NCBI GenBank assembly: GCA_002798195.1
Contig: NWQM01000010.1
Coordinates: 1 to 64,000 of the forward strand
From: Lysobacteraceae bacterium NML03-0222
GTDB taxonomy: Bacteria > Pseudomonadota > Gammaproteobacteria > Xanthomonadales > Xanthomonadaceae
Direction: 5' to 3'
Length of the DNA stretch: 64,000 bases
The notes below the pieces were generated by a model that was not told the DNA's origin, searched no databases, and saw only the letters and a program-made list of their open reading frames with translations. Shown here piece by piece: positions 51,400 to 59,910 of this stretch (position 1 is the first letter of the stretch; every line of letters starts with the position of its first letter). Position numbers and translations under genes: made by a program.

Positions 51400-51804
51400 T
51401 CAACGACCGCGCTGATTGCGTTCACGGCGCAGGTTGGGGCCAAACTCGCGCACTGAGCGGCGAGCCAGTTCGGCATCTTGATTGGGGAAATAATCCCCTT
51501 CCCAGCGTGTCACCAAGTCGTTTTCAAAATGCACGACAAAGTTCTTGACCTCGGTTTTACCGGTGCGCCCACGGCGGATGCTGCTGGTGTAATCCCAGCG
51601 GTTTTGATGGAATGGGTCGGCAATCGAGGGCGTGCCGAGCATGCTGGCGACTTGTTGGCGGCTCATGCCCACTTGCAGCTGTTCGGCGCTGGCCGGGTCA
51701 ATCAAGGTGCCCTGATAGATGGGCTGCTTGTAAAGAATGCCGCAACCGGCAGTGGTGATGGCAATGAAAGCAATGATGGCAAGCCTGGAAGCGGTGATGC
51801 GCAT
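51400..51804 (-). CDS. bamE: Outer-membrane assembly lipoprotein BamE (SmpA/OmlA)
   Basis: A small lipoprotein of the BAM complex that inserts outer-membrane proteins. From the ATG at 51804 it has a signal peptide ending in the lipobox TTAGC. Then come QGTLIDPASAEQLQVGMSRQ and VASMLGTPSIADPFHQNRWD, which match the family. It is 134 aa with a basic C-terminus (NLRRERNQRG). It is divergent from fur, the arrangement known as omlA-fur in Xanthomonas and Pseudomonas. It is the first chromosomal gene after the CRISPR island. Confidence 0.93.
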   Translation of the reverse strand: MRITASRLAIIAFIAITTAGCGILYKQPIYQGTLIDPASAEQLQVGMSRQQVASMLGTPSIADPFHQNRWDYTSSIRRGRTGKTEVKNFVVHFENDLVTRWEGDYFPNQDAELARRSVREFGPNLRRERNQRGR

Positions 51805-51943
51805 GAGTGGGGCAGGAGCTGTAAGGACTGGGGGATGATACACCGATGCTGCGGCAAGATTGAGAATCATGCGCAAAGGGGCTGCACTTGGCGTTCAGTT
51901 CAGGCAAACTTCCTGCTGACTTTTGCCAACTGCACCTATCCGA

Positions 51944-52342
51944 ATGGACAACGACGACATCCGCAATGCTGGCCTCAAGGTAACTCATCCGCGCGTGCGC
52001 ATCTTGAGCCTCCTGGAAAATGCCCGCCCGCAGCACTTGACGGCCGAAGACATTTATCGCCAGTTGATTGCCGACAATGAGGAAATCGGCCTGGCGACCG
52101 TGTATCGGGTGCTGACCCAGTTCGAGGCTGCCGGTCTTGTGCTCAAGCACAATTTTGAAGGCGGTCAGGCGGTGTATGAAATCGACCGGGGCGAACACCA
52201 TGACCATATGGTGGATTTGGATACCGGCAAAATCATCGAGTTTGAGAGCCGCGAGATTGAGCAACTGCAGAAGGAAATCGCCGCCAAGCACGGCTATGTG
52301 ATTGAAGATCACGCGCTGGTGCTGTACGTGCGCAAGAAATAA
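51944..52342 (+). CDS. fur: Ferric uptake regulator Fur
   Basis: An iron-responsive repressor. The winged helix is in THPRVRILSLLENARPQHLT and IGLATVYRVLTQFEAAGLV, and the metal site HHDHMVDLDTGKIIEFE is present. The Cys pair that follows HHDH in E. coli (CxxC) reads DLDT here, and the 132-residue protein has no cysteine at all, so the structural zinc site of E. coli Fur is missing. I take the ATG at 51944 (MDNDDIRNAGLKV). It is divergent from bamE. Confidence 0.95.
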   Translation: MDNDDIRNAGLKVTHPRVRILSLLENARPQHLTAEDIYRQLIADNEEIGLATVYRVLTQFEAAGLVLKHNFEGGQAVYEIDRGEHHDHMVDLDTGKIIEFESREIEQLQKEIAAKHGYVIEDHALVLYVRKK

Positions 52343-52367
52343 GCCGTCTTGTGTGGGGGCGTGGGGG

Positions 52368-53306
52368 TTACTCGTCAGCCCGGGAATAAGGCAGATACAT
52401 CAATGGCGCCGGGTTGAGCTCGCTGGTGACAAGGATGCCGTGGCCGCTTGGTGACCAAGCCAGGGCTTCTGCTTGTGGCAAGAAGCGCAGGCTGATGACG
52501 GTCGGCGCAGAGGCCAGTGCCTGCGCCCAGCTTTGCTGCCGGTGGCGGCGATAAATCAGCAAATTGTCATAGGTAAGTACGGCGATGGCATCGCGCTGCG
52601 GGGCGATATCGGCTGCGGTGACCTGACTGCGCAGACGCGCAAGCGCAGGATTATCGCGGCGCTCGTTGGCGCTGGCCTGCGGCACTCCGGCCAGTGTCCC
52701 GGCCAGTGCCGCGGTTTCGACTTTCCGGCCATTGCTGCTGGCTGGCCGCAGCGGCAGGGTGAACAGCTGGGGGGGCTGGCGTTTTTTGCTGACAAGAATG
52801 ATTTTTCGGCTTACCGGGTCCACGGCGAGTGCCTCGGCATCGCGTGCACCATCAGGCCAGCGGAAGTGGATGCTCCATGCGGGCTTCAATGTCGCGCCTT
52901 GCATCAGTGCCTCACTATCAGGCTCGGCGATGACATGCAGCTGCAAGGTTTTGCGGATGCCGCCGTTATCGCCGGTGTCGGCAATCAGCAGATAGGGCTT
53001 GCCATCAAGCTCGAAACTGGCTAGGTCTTCCCAATCCACTTTCTCCACGCCTGCAATATTGAAATTGCCAAGATAGCGGCCACGCCGGGAAATGGCGTGC
53101 AGCTGCGCAGGAGTACCGCCATCGTTGATGACCCATAGCAAGTCCGGATCACGGCCAGAGGCGGCCATGCCGCTGATTTCGGCCAGCCTTTCATCGATGA
53201 TGAGGCCGGAGAGTCGCAGCTCCGCCGCATCCTGCGTGCTGCAACCGGCAAGCCATGCCAGCGATGCAAGCGCGAGCGTCAGCGCTTTTCCAGGGAAGAA
53301 ATGCAT
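52368..53306 (-). CDS. Putative lipoprotein, beta-propeller-like
   Basis: A 312-residue lipoprotein (MHFFPGKALTLALASLAWLA, lipobox LAGC). The repeated strand pattern (EISGMAASGRDPDLLWVIND, DWEDLASFELDGKPYLLIAD, GARDAEALAVDPVSRKIILV) looks like an esterase-like/phytase-type beta-propeller. No catalytic residues can be named. It is convergent with fur and divergent from purT. Confidence 0.6.
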   Translation of the reverse strand: MHFFPGKALTLALASLAWLAGCSTQDAAELRLSGLIIDERLAEISGMAASGRDPDLLWVINDGGTPAQLHAISRRGRYLGNFNIAGVEKVDWEDLASFELDGKPYLLIADTGDNGGIRKTLQLHVIAEPDSEALMQGATLKPAWSIHFRWPDGARDAEALAVDPVSRKIILVSKKRQPPQLFTLPLRPASSNGRKVETAALAGTLAGVPQASANERRDNPALARLRSQVTAADIAPQRDAIAVLTYDNLLIYRRHRQQSWAQALASAPTVISLRFLPQAEALAWSPSGHGILVTSELNPAPLMYLPYSRADE

Positions 53307-53369
53307 GGCGCAAGCATGACAGATGCCGATAAGGACATAAACTGGTCGCAGTCAATTTTGGAGCATTGC

Positions 53370-54569
53370 ATGAGCACTATCGGTACCCCGCTTTCACCCC
53401 ATGCCACTCGTGTTTTGTTGTTGGGCTCGGGTGAGCTGGGCAAGGAAGTTGCGCTGGAATTGCAGCGTTTTGGCGTGGAAGTGATTGCCGTTGACCGTTA
53501 TGCCGATGCCCCGGCGATGCAGGTGGCGCATCGCAGTCATGTCATCGACATGCTGGATGCGACTGCCCTGCGCGCCGTGATTGCGCAGGAGCAGCCGCAT
53601 CTGGTGGTGCCGGAAATCGAGGCCATCCACACGCAGACGCTGGTCGAGCTGGAGCGCGATGCCGGGCTTTGCGTGGTGCCGACGGCGCGCGCGGCCTGGC
53701 TGACCATGAACCGTGAGGGTATCCGGCGACTGGCGGCAGAAGAGTTGGGCGTGCCGACTTCGCGCTATCGTTTCGTGGATGACCGCGAGCAATATCTGGC
53801 AGCGATTGAGGCCATCGGCCTGCCTTGCGTCATCAAGCCAGTGATGTCTTCCTCCGGCAAGGGGCAGTCCACCCTGAAAACGGCAGAAGACATTGAGGCT
53901 GCCTGGGAGTACGCGCAAAGCGGTGGGCGTGCCGGTGCCGGTCGCTGCATCGTTGAAGGCTTTGTTGATTTTGACTACGAAATCACCCTGCTGACCGTGC
54001 GCCATGCCGGGGGTACGGCCTTCTGCGCGCCGATTGGCCATTGGCAGAAAGAGGGCGATTATCGTGAGAGCTGGCAGCCGCAGCCGATGTCGGCAAAAGC
54101 TTTGCAGCGTGCGCAGGAAATCGCCGCCAAAGTGTCCGAGAGTCTGGGCGGCTATGGCCTGTTTGGCATGGAGTTTTTCGTCAAGGGCGATGAGGTCTGG
54201 TTTTCGGAAGTCTCGCCGCGCCCGCATGATACCGGCCTTGTCACCCTGGTATCGCAAACGCTTTCGGAGTTTGCCCTGCATGCCCGCGCGATTCTCGGCT
54301 TGCCGGTAGCGGCAGCAGCGGATGGCACGATTGCCTGTCTTGCGCCATCGGCCTCTTGCGCGGTACTGGCAGAAGGTCACGGCGTGCCGGTGTTCTCGGG
54401 CGTGGATGCAGCGCTTGCCGCTCCGGATACGGCATTGCGCCTGTTTGGCAAACCGCGCGTGGAGGGCCAGCGCCGTGTGGCGGTGACCCTGGCGTGCGGG
54501 CAAGGTATTGATGAGGCGCGGCAAAAAGCCCGCGAGGCGGCGGCCGCCTTGCAAGTGACTTTGCGCTGA
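53370..54569 (+). CDS. purT: Formate-dependent phosphoribosylglycinamide formyltransferase
   Basis: An ATP-grasp enzyme making formyl-GAR from formate, ATP and GAR in purine synthesis (the folate-independent alternative to PurN). The N-terminal domain opens ATRVLLLGSGELGKEVALEL. The ATP-grasp core is visible in VIKPVMSSSGKGQSTLKTAE, VDFDYEITLLTVRHAGGT, GLFGMEFFVKGDEVWFSEVS and PRPHDTGLVTL. It is 399 aa from the ATG at 53370, which has a GGAG site; the frame upstream is discarded. Confidence 0.96.
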   Translation: MSTIGTPLSPHATRVLLLGSGELGKEVALELQRFGVEVIAVDRYADAPAMQVAHRSHVIDMLDATALRAVIAQEQPHLVVPEIEAIHTQTLVELERDAGLCVVPTARAAWLTMNREGIRRLAAEELGVPTSRYRFVDDREQYLAAIEAIGLPCVIKPVMSSSGKGQSTLKTAEDIEAAWEYAQSGGRAGAGRCIVEGFVDFDYEITLLTVRHAGGTAFCAPIGHWQKEGDYRESWQPQPMSAKALQRAQEIAAKVSESLGGYGLFGMEFFVKGDEVWFSEVSPRPHDTGLVTLVSQTLSEFALHARAILGLPVAAAADGTIACLAPSASCAVLAEGHGVPVFSGVDAALAAPDTALRLFGKPRVEGQRRVAVTLACGQGIDEARQKAREAAAALQVTLR

Positions 54570-54570
54570 T

Positions 54571-55782
54571 TCAGTCGTTGGAAAAATTCAAATCCACCCA
54601 AACCAGATGATGGTCGCTGCCTTCGGCAAAGCGCGCTTGGGCGCTTTCGGGCAGCGGCCAGAATATGCCGCTGTGCTTGACTGCCAGCTGGCGCGAGGGC
54701 AGCACATAATCCAGCCGCAAGGTACCCGAGCGTGCGCCAAAGTCGCCGGTATGGGTGGCGCTATCTCCGCGTCTGGCAATGTCGTAATGCGCGGCGCGGG
54801 CGGCTCCGCCCTGGCTGCGCGGTGCGGGGTAGTTCAATGTTCGTGGATGCTCAAGCAGTTGTGCGATAGCGCCGGCGGCACTGTCGCCATCCACTGGGTC
54901 GGCATTGAGGTCGCCGGCAATCACGAAGGCGGCATCGGCAGGCAGGCCACCACATTGGCCCTGGTCATCGCACAGCCAGGGGTGCGGCTTGCCGGAAATG
55001 TATTCGGTAACCAGACGGATTTCGTCGTGGTTGCGGGCGCCATTGCGGTCTTCCGGGCCATCGAAAACCGGCGGTGTGGGATGCAGGGCGAGCAAATGAA
55101 TTTGGCCTTGCGGGGTTTGGATGGGGATATCCCAATGCGATTTGGACGATAGCCGCAGCGCTTGCCAGACAGGTTCAGGGTGCCAGGGCTTGCCGGTGGC
55201 CGGGTCTGTTGGCCGCATCGCACCGGGGAGTGCCGACCATTTGAAGTGCTGGAAGCTGCGGACACGGGCATTGTCGATGGGGTATCTGGACAGCACCAGC
55301 ATGCCGTATTGCCCCGGATGCAGGCCATAGCCCCAAGCATCATTGCCATAGGCACGGCCTTCGCCACCGACTTTGCCATCGCCATCCAGATCCAGTCCGC
55401 TGGCAACGCCGGTATTGACCGGGGCGATATATCGATACGGATAGTGTATGGGGTCAAGGCCGAACTGCGACTTTTCAAGATACTGGTGCTGGAACAGGTC
55501 TGCCGCACGGCCTGCGGCATCGAAATCGAACTCGTTGAGCAGCACCACGTCAGGCCGGGTGTGTTGTAGCACGGCCGCGATTTTGCGTGCAGCTGCATCG
55601 TCGCTTTCCAGCCGGGCAATCAGGCCGCCCGCTTGCTCGTGGTACAGCGAGGTGTTGTAAGTGGCAAAGCGTACTGCGCCATGTGCATTGGCGGAGGGTG
55701 GCGTGCCATAGACATTGACACGCACGCAGCTTGCCAGCAGTGCCAAGCTGGCGGCGGCAAGAAACAAAGGGCGAAAATTCAT
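54571..55782 (-). CDS. Endonuclease/exonuclease/phosphatase family lipoprotein
   Basis: A 403-residue exported protein of the EEP superfamily. The N-terminus has a lipobox (LALLASC). The EEP motifs are RFATYNTSLYH, VVLLNEFDFDAAGRAADLF, GMLVLSRYPI, FVIAGDLNADPVDGD, LDYVLPS and the final GSDHHLVWVD. It may act on phosphoesters such as nucleic acids or lipids in the envelope; the substrate is unknown. Its ATG at 55782 overlaps the bpt stop by one base (TGATG), so it is translated after bpt. Confidence 0.85.
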   Translation of the reverse strand: MNFRPLFLAAASLALLASCVRVNVYGTPPSANAHGAVRFATYNTSLYHEQAGGLIARLESDDAAARKIAAVLQHTRPDVVLLNEFDFDAAGRAADLFQHQYLEKSQFGLDPIHYPYRYIAPVNTGVASGLDLDGDGKVGGEGRAYGNDAWGYGLHPGQYGMLVLSRYPIDNARVRSFQHFKWSALPGAMRPTDPATGKPWHPEPVWQALRLSSKSHWDIPIQTPQGQIHLLALHPTPPVFDGPEDRNGARNHDEIRLVTEYISGKPHPWLCDDQGQCGGLPADAAFVIAGDLNADPVDGDSAAGAIAQLLEHPRTLNYPAPRSQGGAARAAHYDIARRGDSATHTGDFGARSGTLRLDYVLPSRQLAVKHSGIFWPLPESAQARFAEGSDHHLVWVDLNFSND

Positions 55783-56519
55783 CACGGCTCCGGGAGAAAG
55801 TGTTCAAAAGGCAGCCAGCGCTGGCCATCAAAACCTTGCAGGGGACTGAAGCGGCGTTTGTAGTCCATTTTGGGATGATTGTGTAGCCAAAAGCCCAGAT
55901 ACAGATATGACAGGCCGGCTTCGCACGCCCACTGGATTTGTCGCAAGATGGCATGGGTGCCGAGGCCGCGGGTAGCGGCTTCGGGCGCATAGAAGGTATA
56001 GACCGATGACAGGGCATCGGGCAGCACATCGGTCACGGCCACGGCCAGTAATTGCCCGTCCTCTCGAAATTCGGCAAAGCGGGTATGGGCGCAATCGCCA
56101 AGCAGGAACTGGTCGAAATCCTCGGGTGTATGCGCCTCCATGCCGCCGCCGGCATGACGGCTTTGCAGATAGCGGCGATACAGCGCGAACTGCGCCCGGC
56201 TGCGTTCGGCGGGCAAGATACGCATGCTGATCCCGGCATTGCTGGCAAGGTTTCGGCGCTGGCTGCGGCTGGGGCGGAATGCCGCCACCGGGATGCGTAC
56301 CGGTACACAGGCCTGGCAATGCGGGCAGGCCGGACGATAAAGCAAATTGCCGGAGCGGCGAAAACCCATCGCCAGGGCGCGTGGATATAGCGCAGCAAGG
56401 CGCGGATCGTCCGGCGCCAGCAGCAGGTTGCGGGCACTGCGCTGCGGCCAATAGCCACAGTCTTGCTCGCTACTCAAATACAAGCCGATTTCTTGCGAGG
56501 GTGGGGAAGGCAGTTGCAT
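55782..56519 (-). CDS. bpt: Aspartate/glutamate leucyltransferase (bacterial ATE family)
   Basis: An aminoacyl-tRNA-protein transferase that adds Leu to proteins with N-terminal Asp or Glu, tagging them for ClpAP. The 245-residue protein has the Cys-rich N-terminal signature CGYWPQRSARNLL and CPHCQACVPVRIPVAAF. The GNAT-like core follows (RFAEFREDGQLLAVAVTDVL, YLYLGFWLHNHPKMDYKRRF). I take the ATG at 56519 (MQLPSPPSQE). It forms a two-gene unit with the EEP protein. Confidence 0.92.
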   Translation of the reverse strand: MQLPSPPSQEIGLYLSSEQDCGYWPQRSARNLLLAPDDPRLAALYPRALAMGFRRSGNLLYRPACPHCQACVPVRIPVAAFRPSRSQRRNLASNAGISMRILPAERSRAQFALYRRYLQSRHAGGGMEAHTPEDFDQFLLGDCAHTRFAEFREDGQLLAVAVTDVLPDALSSVYTFYAPEAATRGLGTHAILRQIQWACEAGLSYLYLGFWLHNHPKMDYKRRFSPLQGFDGQRWLPFEHFLPEP

Positions 56520-56637
56520 ATGGACAGCATAGCGCCTTGTCAGCATCTGGCTGTGGGCTGAATAACCAAGTACAGCTGTCAACACGGAAAAGTTCCGCGC
56601 GTTGATGGCATACCTTTCACGCACACAGGAGTGCATC

Positions 56638-57243
56638 ATGATCTCTCGCAAAACATTGGCTGCCATGACTGTGGCGCTCGTCGTGGCGCCTTCCAGCCAA
56701 GTTCTGGCGCAAGTACCACACCAGCACAATAATGAAGCGCGCATGTCGCGGCATGTCGTACTTGATGCGGATAAAGATGGCCTGATTTCCCGTGCCGAAG
56801 CTGCCACTCGCCCACGGCTTGCCCAGCGTTTTGATAGCCTCGACAGCAATAAGGATGGCAGGCTTTCGCAGCAGGAGCTGAGCAATGCTAGGTCACTGCA
56901 TTCGCAGCGTGGGCGGGGCATTCATCGCAATGGTCGTAGTCAAACGCGGGGTATGCGTGCCCTTGATAAAGATGCGGATGGTCGCATCAGCCGTGCCGAG
57001 GCAGAGGCGCGCCCTGCGTTTTTCAGCCGGTTTGCCAGGATGGACTTGAATCGTGACGGCTTCATCGACCGTGCCGACCAAGAACTGCGTCGTCAGCAGC
57101 GCCGCGATGCCATGTTCGCGGCGGCCGATAGTGACAAGGACGGAAAACTCTCGCGTGCCGAATTCGATAGCTTGCGAGTTGCACGCGGACACAAAGCGCA
57201 TGGCGAGCAGACTGGAGCTGCTCAAGGTCAATCCCGGCGTTGA
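56638..57243 (+). CDS. Exported EF-hand protein
   Basis: A 201-residue protein with a signal peptide (MISRKTLAAMTVALVVAPSS, VLAQ). Five Ca2+-binding-loop motifs are readable: DADKDGLISRAE, DSNKDGRLSQQE, DKDADGRISRAE, DLNRDGFIDRAD and DSDKDGKLSRAE. The linkers are basic. It is probably a periplasmic calcium-binding or calcium-sensing protein. The ATG at 56638 follows an AGGAG site. It is divergent from bpt. Confidence 0.85.
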   Translation: MISRKTLAAMTVALVVAPSSQVLAQVPHQHNNEARMSRHVVLDADKDGLISRAEAATRPRLAQRFDSLDSNKDGRLSQQELSNARSLHSQRGRGIHRNGRSQTRGMRALDKDADGRISRAEAEARPAFFSRFARMDLNRDGFIDRADQELRRQQRRDAMFAAADSDKDGKLSRAEFDSLRVARGHKAHGEQTGAAQGQSRR

Positions 57244-57318
57244 AGTCGTTGCCCGGATATTGCGGCTTGCCGGAATATCCGGGCTAGAATCATGCAAATC
57301 CCTGTACGAGCCTTGGCC

Positions 57319-57666
57319 ATGAGCACTGTTTTCCACAAAATCCGTGACCGCGAAATCCCGGCGGAGATCGTTTACGAGGACGAGCATCTGTTTGCCTTCC
57401 GCGATATCGCCCCGCAGGCGCCGGTGCATGTGCTGTTCGTGCCCAAGCAGGACTTTGCCACTTTGAACGATGTGCCGCAGAGCCAGCCGGAAATCATCGG
57501 TCGCCTGGCAATAGCCGCGGCCAATTACGCCAAGGCGCAGGGCCTGGATGAAAGCGGCTATCGCATCGTGATGAATTGCAATGGCGATGGCGGCCAGACC
57601 GTATTCCAAATCCATATGCACCTGCTGGCCGGTGCACCACTGGGACGATTTGGAACGCCAGCATGA
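57319..57666 (+). CDS. hinT: HIT family purine nucleoside phosphoramidase (HinT)
   Basis: A cytosolic nucleotide hydrolase of the histidine-triad family. It is 115 aa, opening STVFHKIRDREIPAEIVYED and later FRDIAPQAPVHVLFVP. The triad region reads VFQIHMHLLAG: the nucleophilic His99 and His101 are present, but the first His of HxHxH is Gln97. The ATG at 57319 is preferred to 57292. A strong bidirectional terminator follows. Confidence 0.9.
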   Translation: MSTVFHKIRDREIPAEIVYEDEHLFAFRDIAPQAPVHVLFVPKQDFATLNDVPQSQPEIIGRLAIAAANYAKAQGLDESGYRIVMNCNGDGGQTVFQIHMHLLAGAPLGRFGTPA

Positions 57667-57746
57667 GCCAGTGGCCATTTTCCGGGTGCTTGTTGCTTGG
57701 CAATTGATGACAAACGCCAAACTTGATGTGGGTGAACTGCCGACCA

Positions 57747-57775
57747 AAAAACGCCCGGCTTGGCCGGGCGTTTTG
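57747..57775. terminator. Bidirectional terminator between hinT and the M13 peptidase
   Basis: ACGCCCGGC and GCCGGGCGT enclose TTG, with AAAA to the left and TTTT to the right. Confidence 0.85.
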
Positions 57776-57779
57776 TCTG

Positions 57780-59804
57780 TTACCAGACCTTGATGCGTGC
57801 TTCTTCGCTTAGCAGCAGGGGGGCAGGTGGCTTGCATTGGTAGGTGGTGGCAAAGCCTTGCGCGTTCATCAGCACGCCATTGGCACGCCACTGTCCCGGT
57901 GCGCTATGGCTGGTGCTGGCGAGGAAGGTGGCGGCCTCGCGGCTCATTTGCTGTGCCCATAGCCGTGTCCAGGCTTGATAGAAGCTCTTGCGGGATGCCT
58001 CATTGCCCTCGGGCTCGGCGCTGGTCAATGCGGCTTGGGCAAGTTCAAAGCCGGACAGGTCGTTCAGTGCCGAGGCGGCCACTTGCTGGCCGTTGATGCG
58101 GATATTGTCCAGCATCGGGTAGGCATAGCGGCTGTACTGGCTGGCGGTGCGCGTCAGCAGGTTTTGCCAGGCACTCTGGTCTTGCGCCGTCCACCAGTCA
58201 CGGATATTGCCGCTGGCATCAACATGACGGCCATGAGCGCTGATGGCATGGGTCAGTTCATGGCCGACCAAGGCACCCAGACTGCCGTAATGCGCGGCGG
58301 TCGGCTGTGCCATGTCGATGACCGGCGGCTGCAGCACGGCCGCAGTGATAATCAGCCGGTTCTGTGCAGGGTCATAGGCCAGTGCCGGTTGCTGTGGCAG
58401 CACATCCCAACGGCGGGCGGCGTTGTGGCGGCCAATGCGGCGCATTTCTTCGCGATGCCGCCAGGTGGAGGCAATCAGCATATTGCTGCCGAAGCTGCCG
58501 CGCCCCATCGGCTGAATGCTGTAGTCAAGGTCACGCTCGGGGCTGCCGATTTCGATTTTGAGTCGGGCAAGTTTGGCGGCGGCTTCGGCCTTGGCCGCAT
58601 TGCTCATCCAACTGGCGGCGGCGACCGAGGCGCCGAGTGCCTGATGGACTTCTGCGGCCACGGCTTTGGCGCGCTGTGCGGTGACTTGGGGCAGATAGCG
58701 GGCGCGGTATTCACGTCCCAGCATGGGGCCTGCGGCCAGATTGATAGCGTCGAGGGTTTGCTTCCAGCGCGGCGCCGGTGCGGGTTGTCCCAGCAGGATG
58801 CGGCCACGGAACTCGAAGTCGGCATCGCGGAAGGATTTGGACAGATACGGCGCCATGGCATTGCCGACCTGATAGCGCAGATAGACCTTCCATTGCTCAG
58901 CCTTCAGGCTGCCGACCAGTTGATTGATTTCTTGCAGCATCGCCGGGTTGGCGATGGAAACGATGTCGTCATTCACGCCTTGCGCCTGGATGAATTCGGC
59001 CAGGCGCAGATTGCGGTATTGCTTGCCAAGCTCGGCGACCGGCACCGGGGCGTAATTGCTACGTGGGTCGCGCAGGGCTGACAGCGGCTTGGCCACCCGT
59101 GCCAGTCGCGTTTCCAGGTCGAAAACCGCAGCGGTATCGGCTGCCAGACGGTTGGTCGGGGTGCCGGTCAGGGTGAGGATTTTTTCCACATAGCTGCGGT
59201 AGCGGCTCATCACCGCGATGGTTTCGGCATCCTGGCGGGTATAGAACGCCGGGTCGGGCAGCGCCATGCCGCCTTGACTGAAATAACCGATATGTCGGTC
59301 CAGTTCATTGAGGTCAAGGTCGGCGCTGAAGTTGAAGGCGACCGGAATGCCGACCTGATGAAGCGCGGCGATGGCCGCCGGGACATCGCGGTTGCGGCGA
59401 ATGCCGTTGATGCGCTCAAGCAGCGGCGCAATCGGGCGGCTGCCATCGGCTTCCAGTGCTGCCTCATTGAGGCCGCTGGCCCAGAAGTCGCCGAGCAGCT
59501 TTTGCACATCGTTCTGCGGTGCCTGCATCGCGGCATCGAGCAGGTCGCGCTGCTGCTGCTCACTGCGAGCGACCAATTGCCCCAGTATTGTGGTGCTGGC
59601 AGTGCCAGGCGGTGCGCTGACCGCCGCAAGCCAATCCTTGTTGGTAGCGGCATAGAAGTCCCGGCATTCGGCGCTGATGGCGGGAGCCGCTGGGGCGCGA
59701 CGCGCCTGGCTGCGCTTGCGCTGCGCCTGGGCATCAGCAGGGGTGAGTGCGGCAGCGGCAAGGCTGAAAACAAGGGCGATGGCCAGCGGTTTGGCTTGAG
59801 GCAT
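57780..59804 (-). CDS. M13 family metallopeptidase (neprilysin-like), copy 1
   Basis: A secreted or periplasmic zinc endopeptidase. From the ATG at 59804 it is 674 aa with a signal peptide (MPQAKPLAIALVFSLAAAAL, ADAQA). The zinc site is HELTH in LGALVGHELTHAISAHGRHV, and the C-terminus ends in a Trp preceded by basic residues (ARIKVW), typical of M13. The N-terminal M13_N helical cap is present (ECRDFYAATNKDWLAAVSAP). It is the downstream member of a tandem pair; a terminator separates it from copy 2, so it should have its own promoter. Confidence 0.92.
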   Translation of the reverse strand: MPQAKPLAIALVFSLAAAALTPADAQAQRKRSQARRAPAAPAISAECRDFYAATNKDWLAAVSAPPGTASTTILGQLVARSEQQQRDLLDAAMQAPQNDVQKLLGDFWASGLNEAALEADGSRPIAPLLERINGIRRNRDVPAAIAALHQVGIPVAFNFSADLDLNELDRHIGYFSQGGMALPDPAFYTRQDAETIAVMSRYRSYVEKILTLTGTPTNRLAADTAAVFDLETRLARVAKPLSALRDPRSNYAPVPVAELGKQYRNLRLAEFIQAQGVNDDIVSIANPAMLQEINQLVGSLKAEQWKVYLRYQVGNAMAPYLSKSFRDADFEFRGRILLGQPAPAPRWKQTLDAINLAAGPMLGREYRARYLPQVTAQRAKAVAAEVHQALGASVAAASWMSNAAKAEAAAKLARLKIEIGSPERDLDYSIQPMGRGSFGSNMLIASTWRHREEMRRIGRHNAARRWDVLPQQPALAYDPAQNRLIITAAVLQPPVIDMAQPTAAHYGSLGALVGHELTHAISAHGRHVDASGNIRDWWTAQDQSAWQNLLTRTASQYSRYAYPMLDNIRINGQQVAASALNDLSGFELAQAALTSAEPEGNEASRKSFYQAWTRLWAQQMSREAATFLASTSHSAPGQWRANGVLMNAQGFATTYQCKPPAPLLLSEEARIKVW

Positions 59805-59856
59805 TGCTAGAGCTTTCCGTGGGAGGGGCACAAAGCATAACAAGAGTGCATGAAAA

Positions 59857-59883
59857 ACCCGCCAGCCCGAAAGGCTGGCGGGT
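59857..59883 (-). terminator. Terminator of M13 copy 2
   Basis: ACCCGCCAGCC and GGCTGGCGGGT form a perfect 11-bp stem with loop CGAAA. On the minus strand a T-run follows. Confidence 0.85.
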
Positions 59884-59910
59884 GTGTGGCATGCCGCTGA
59901 AGGCGGGCGA

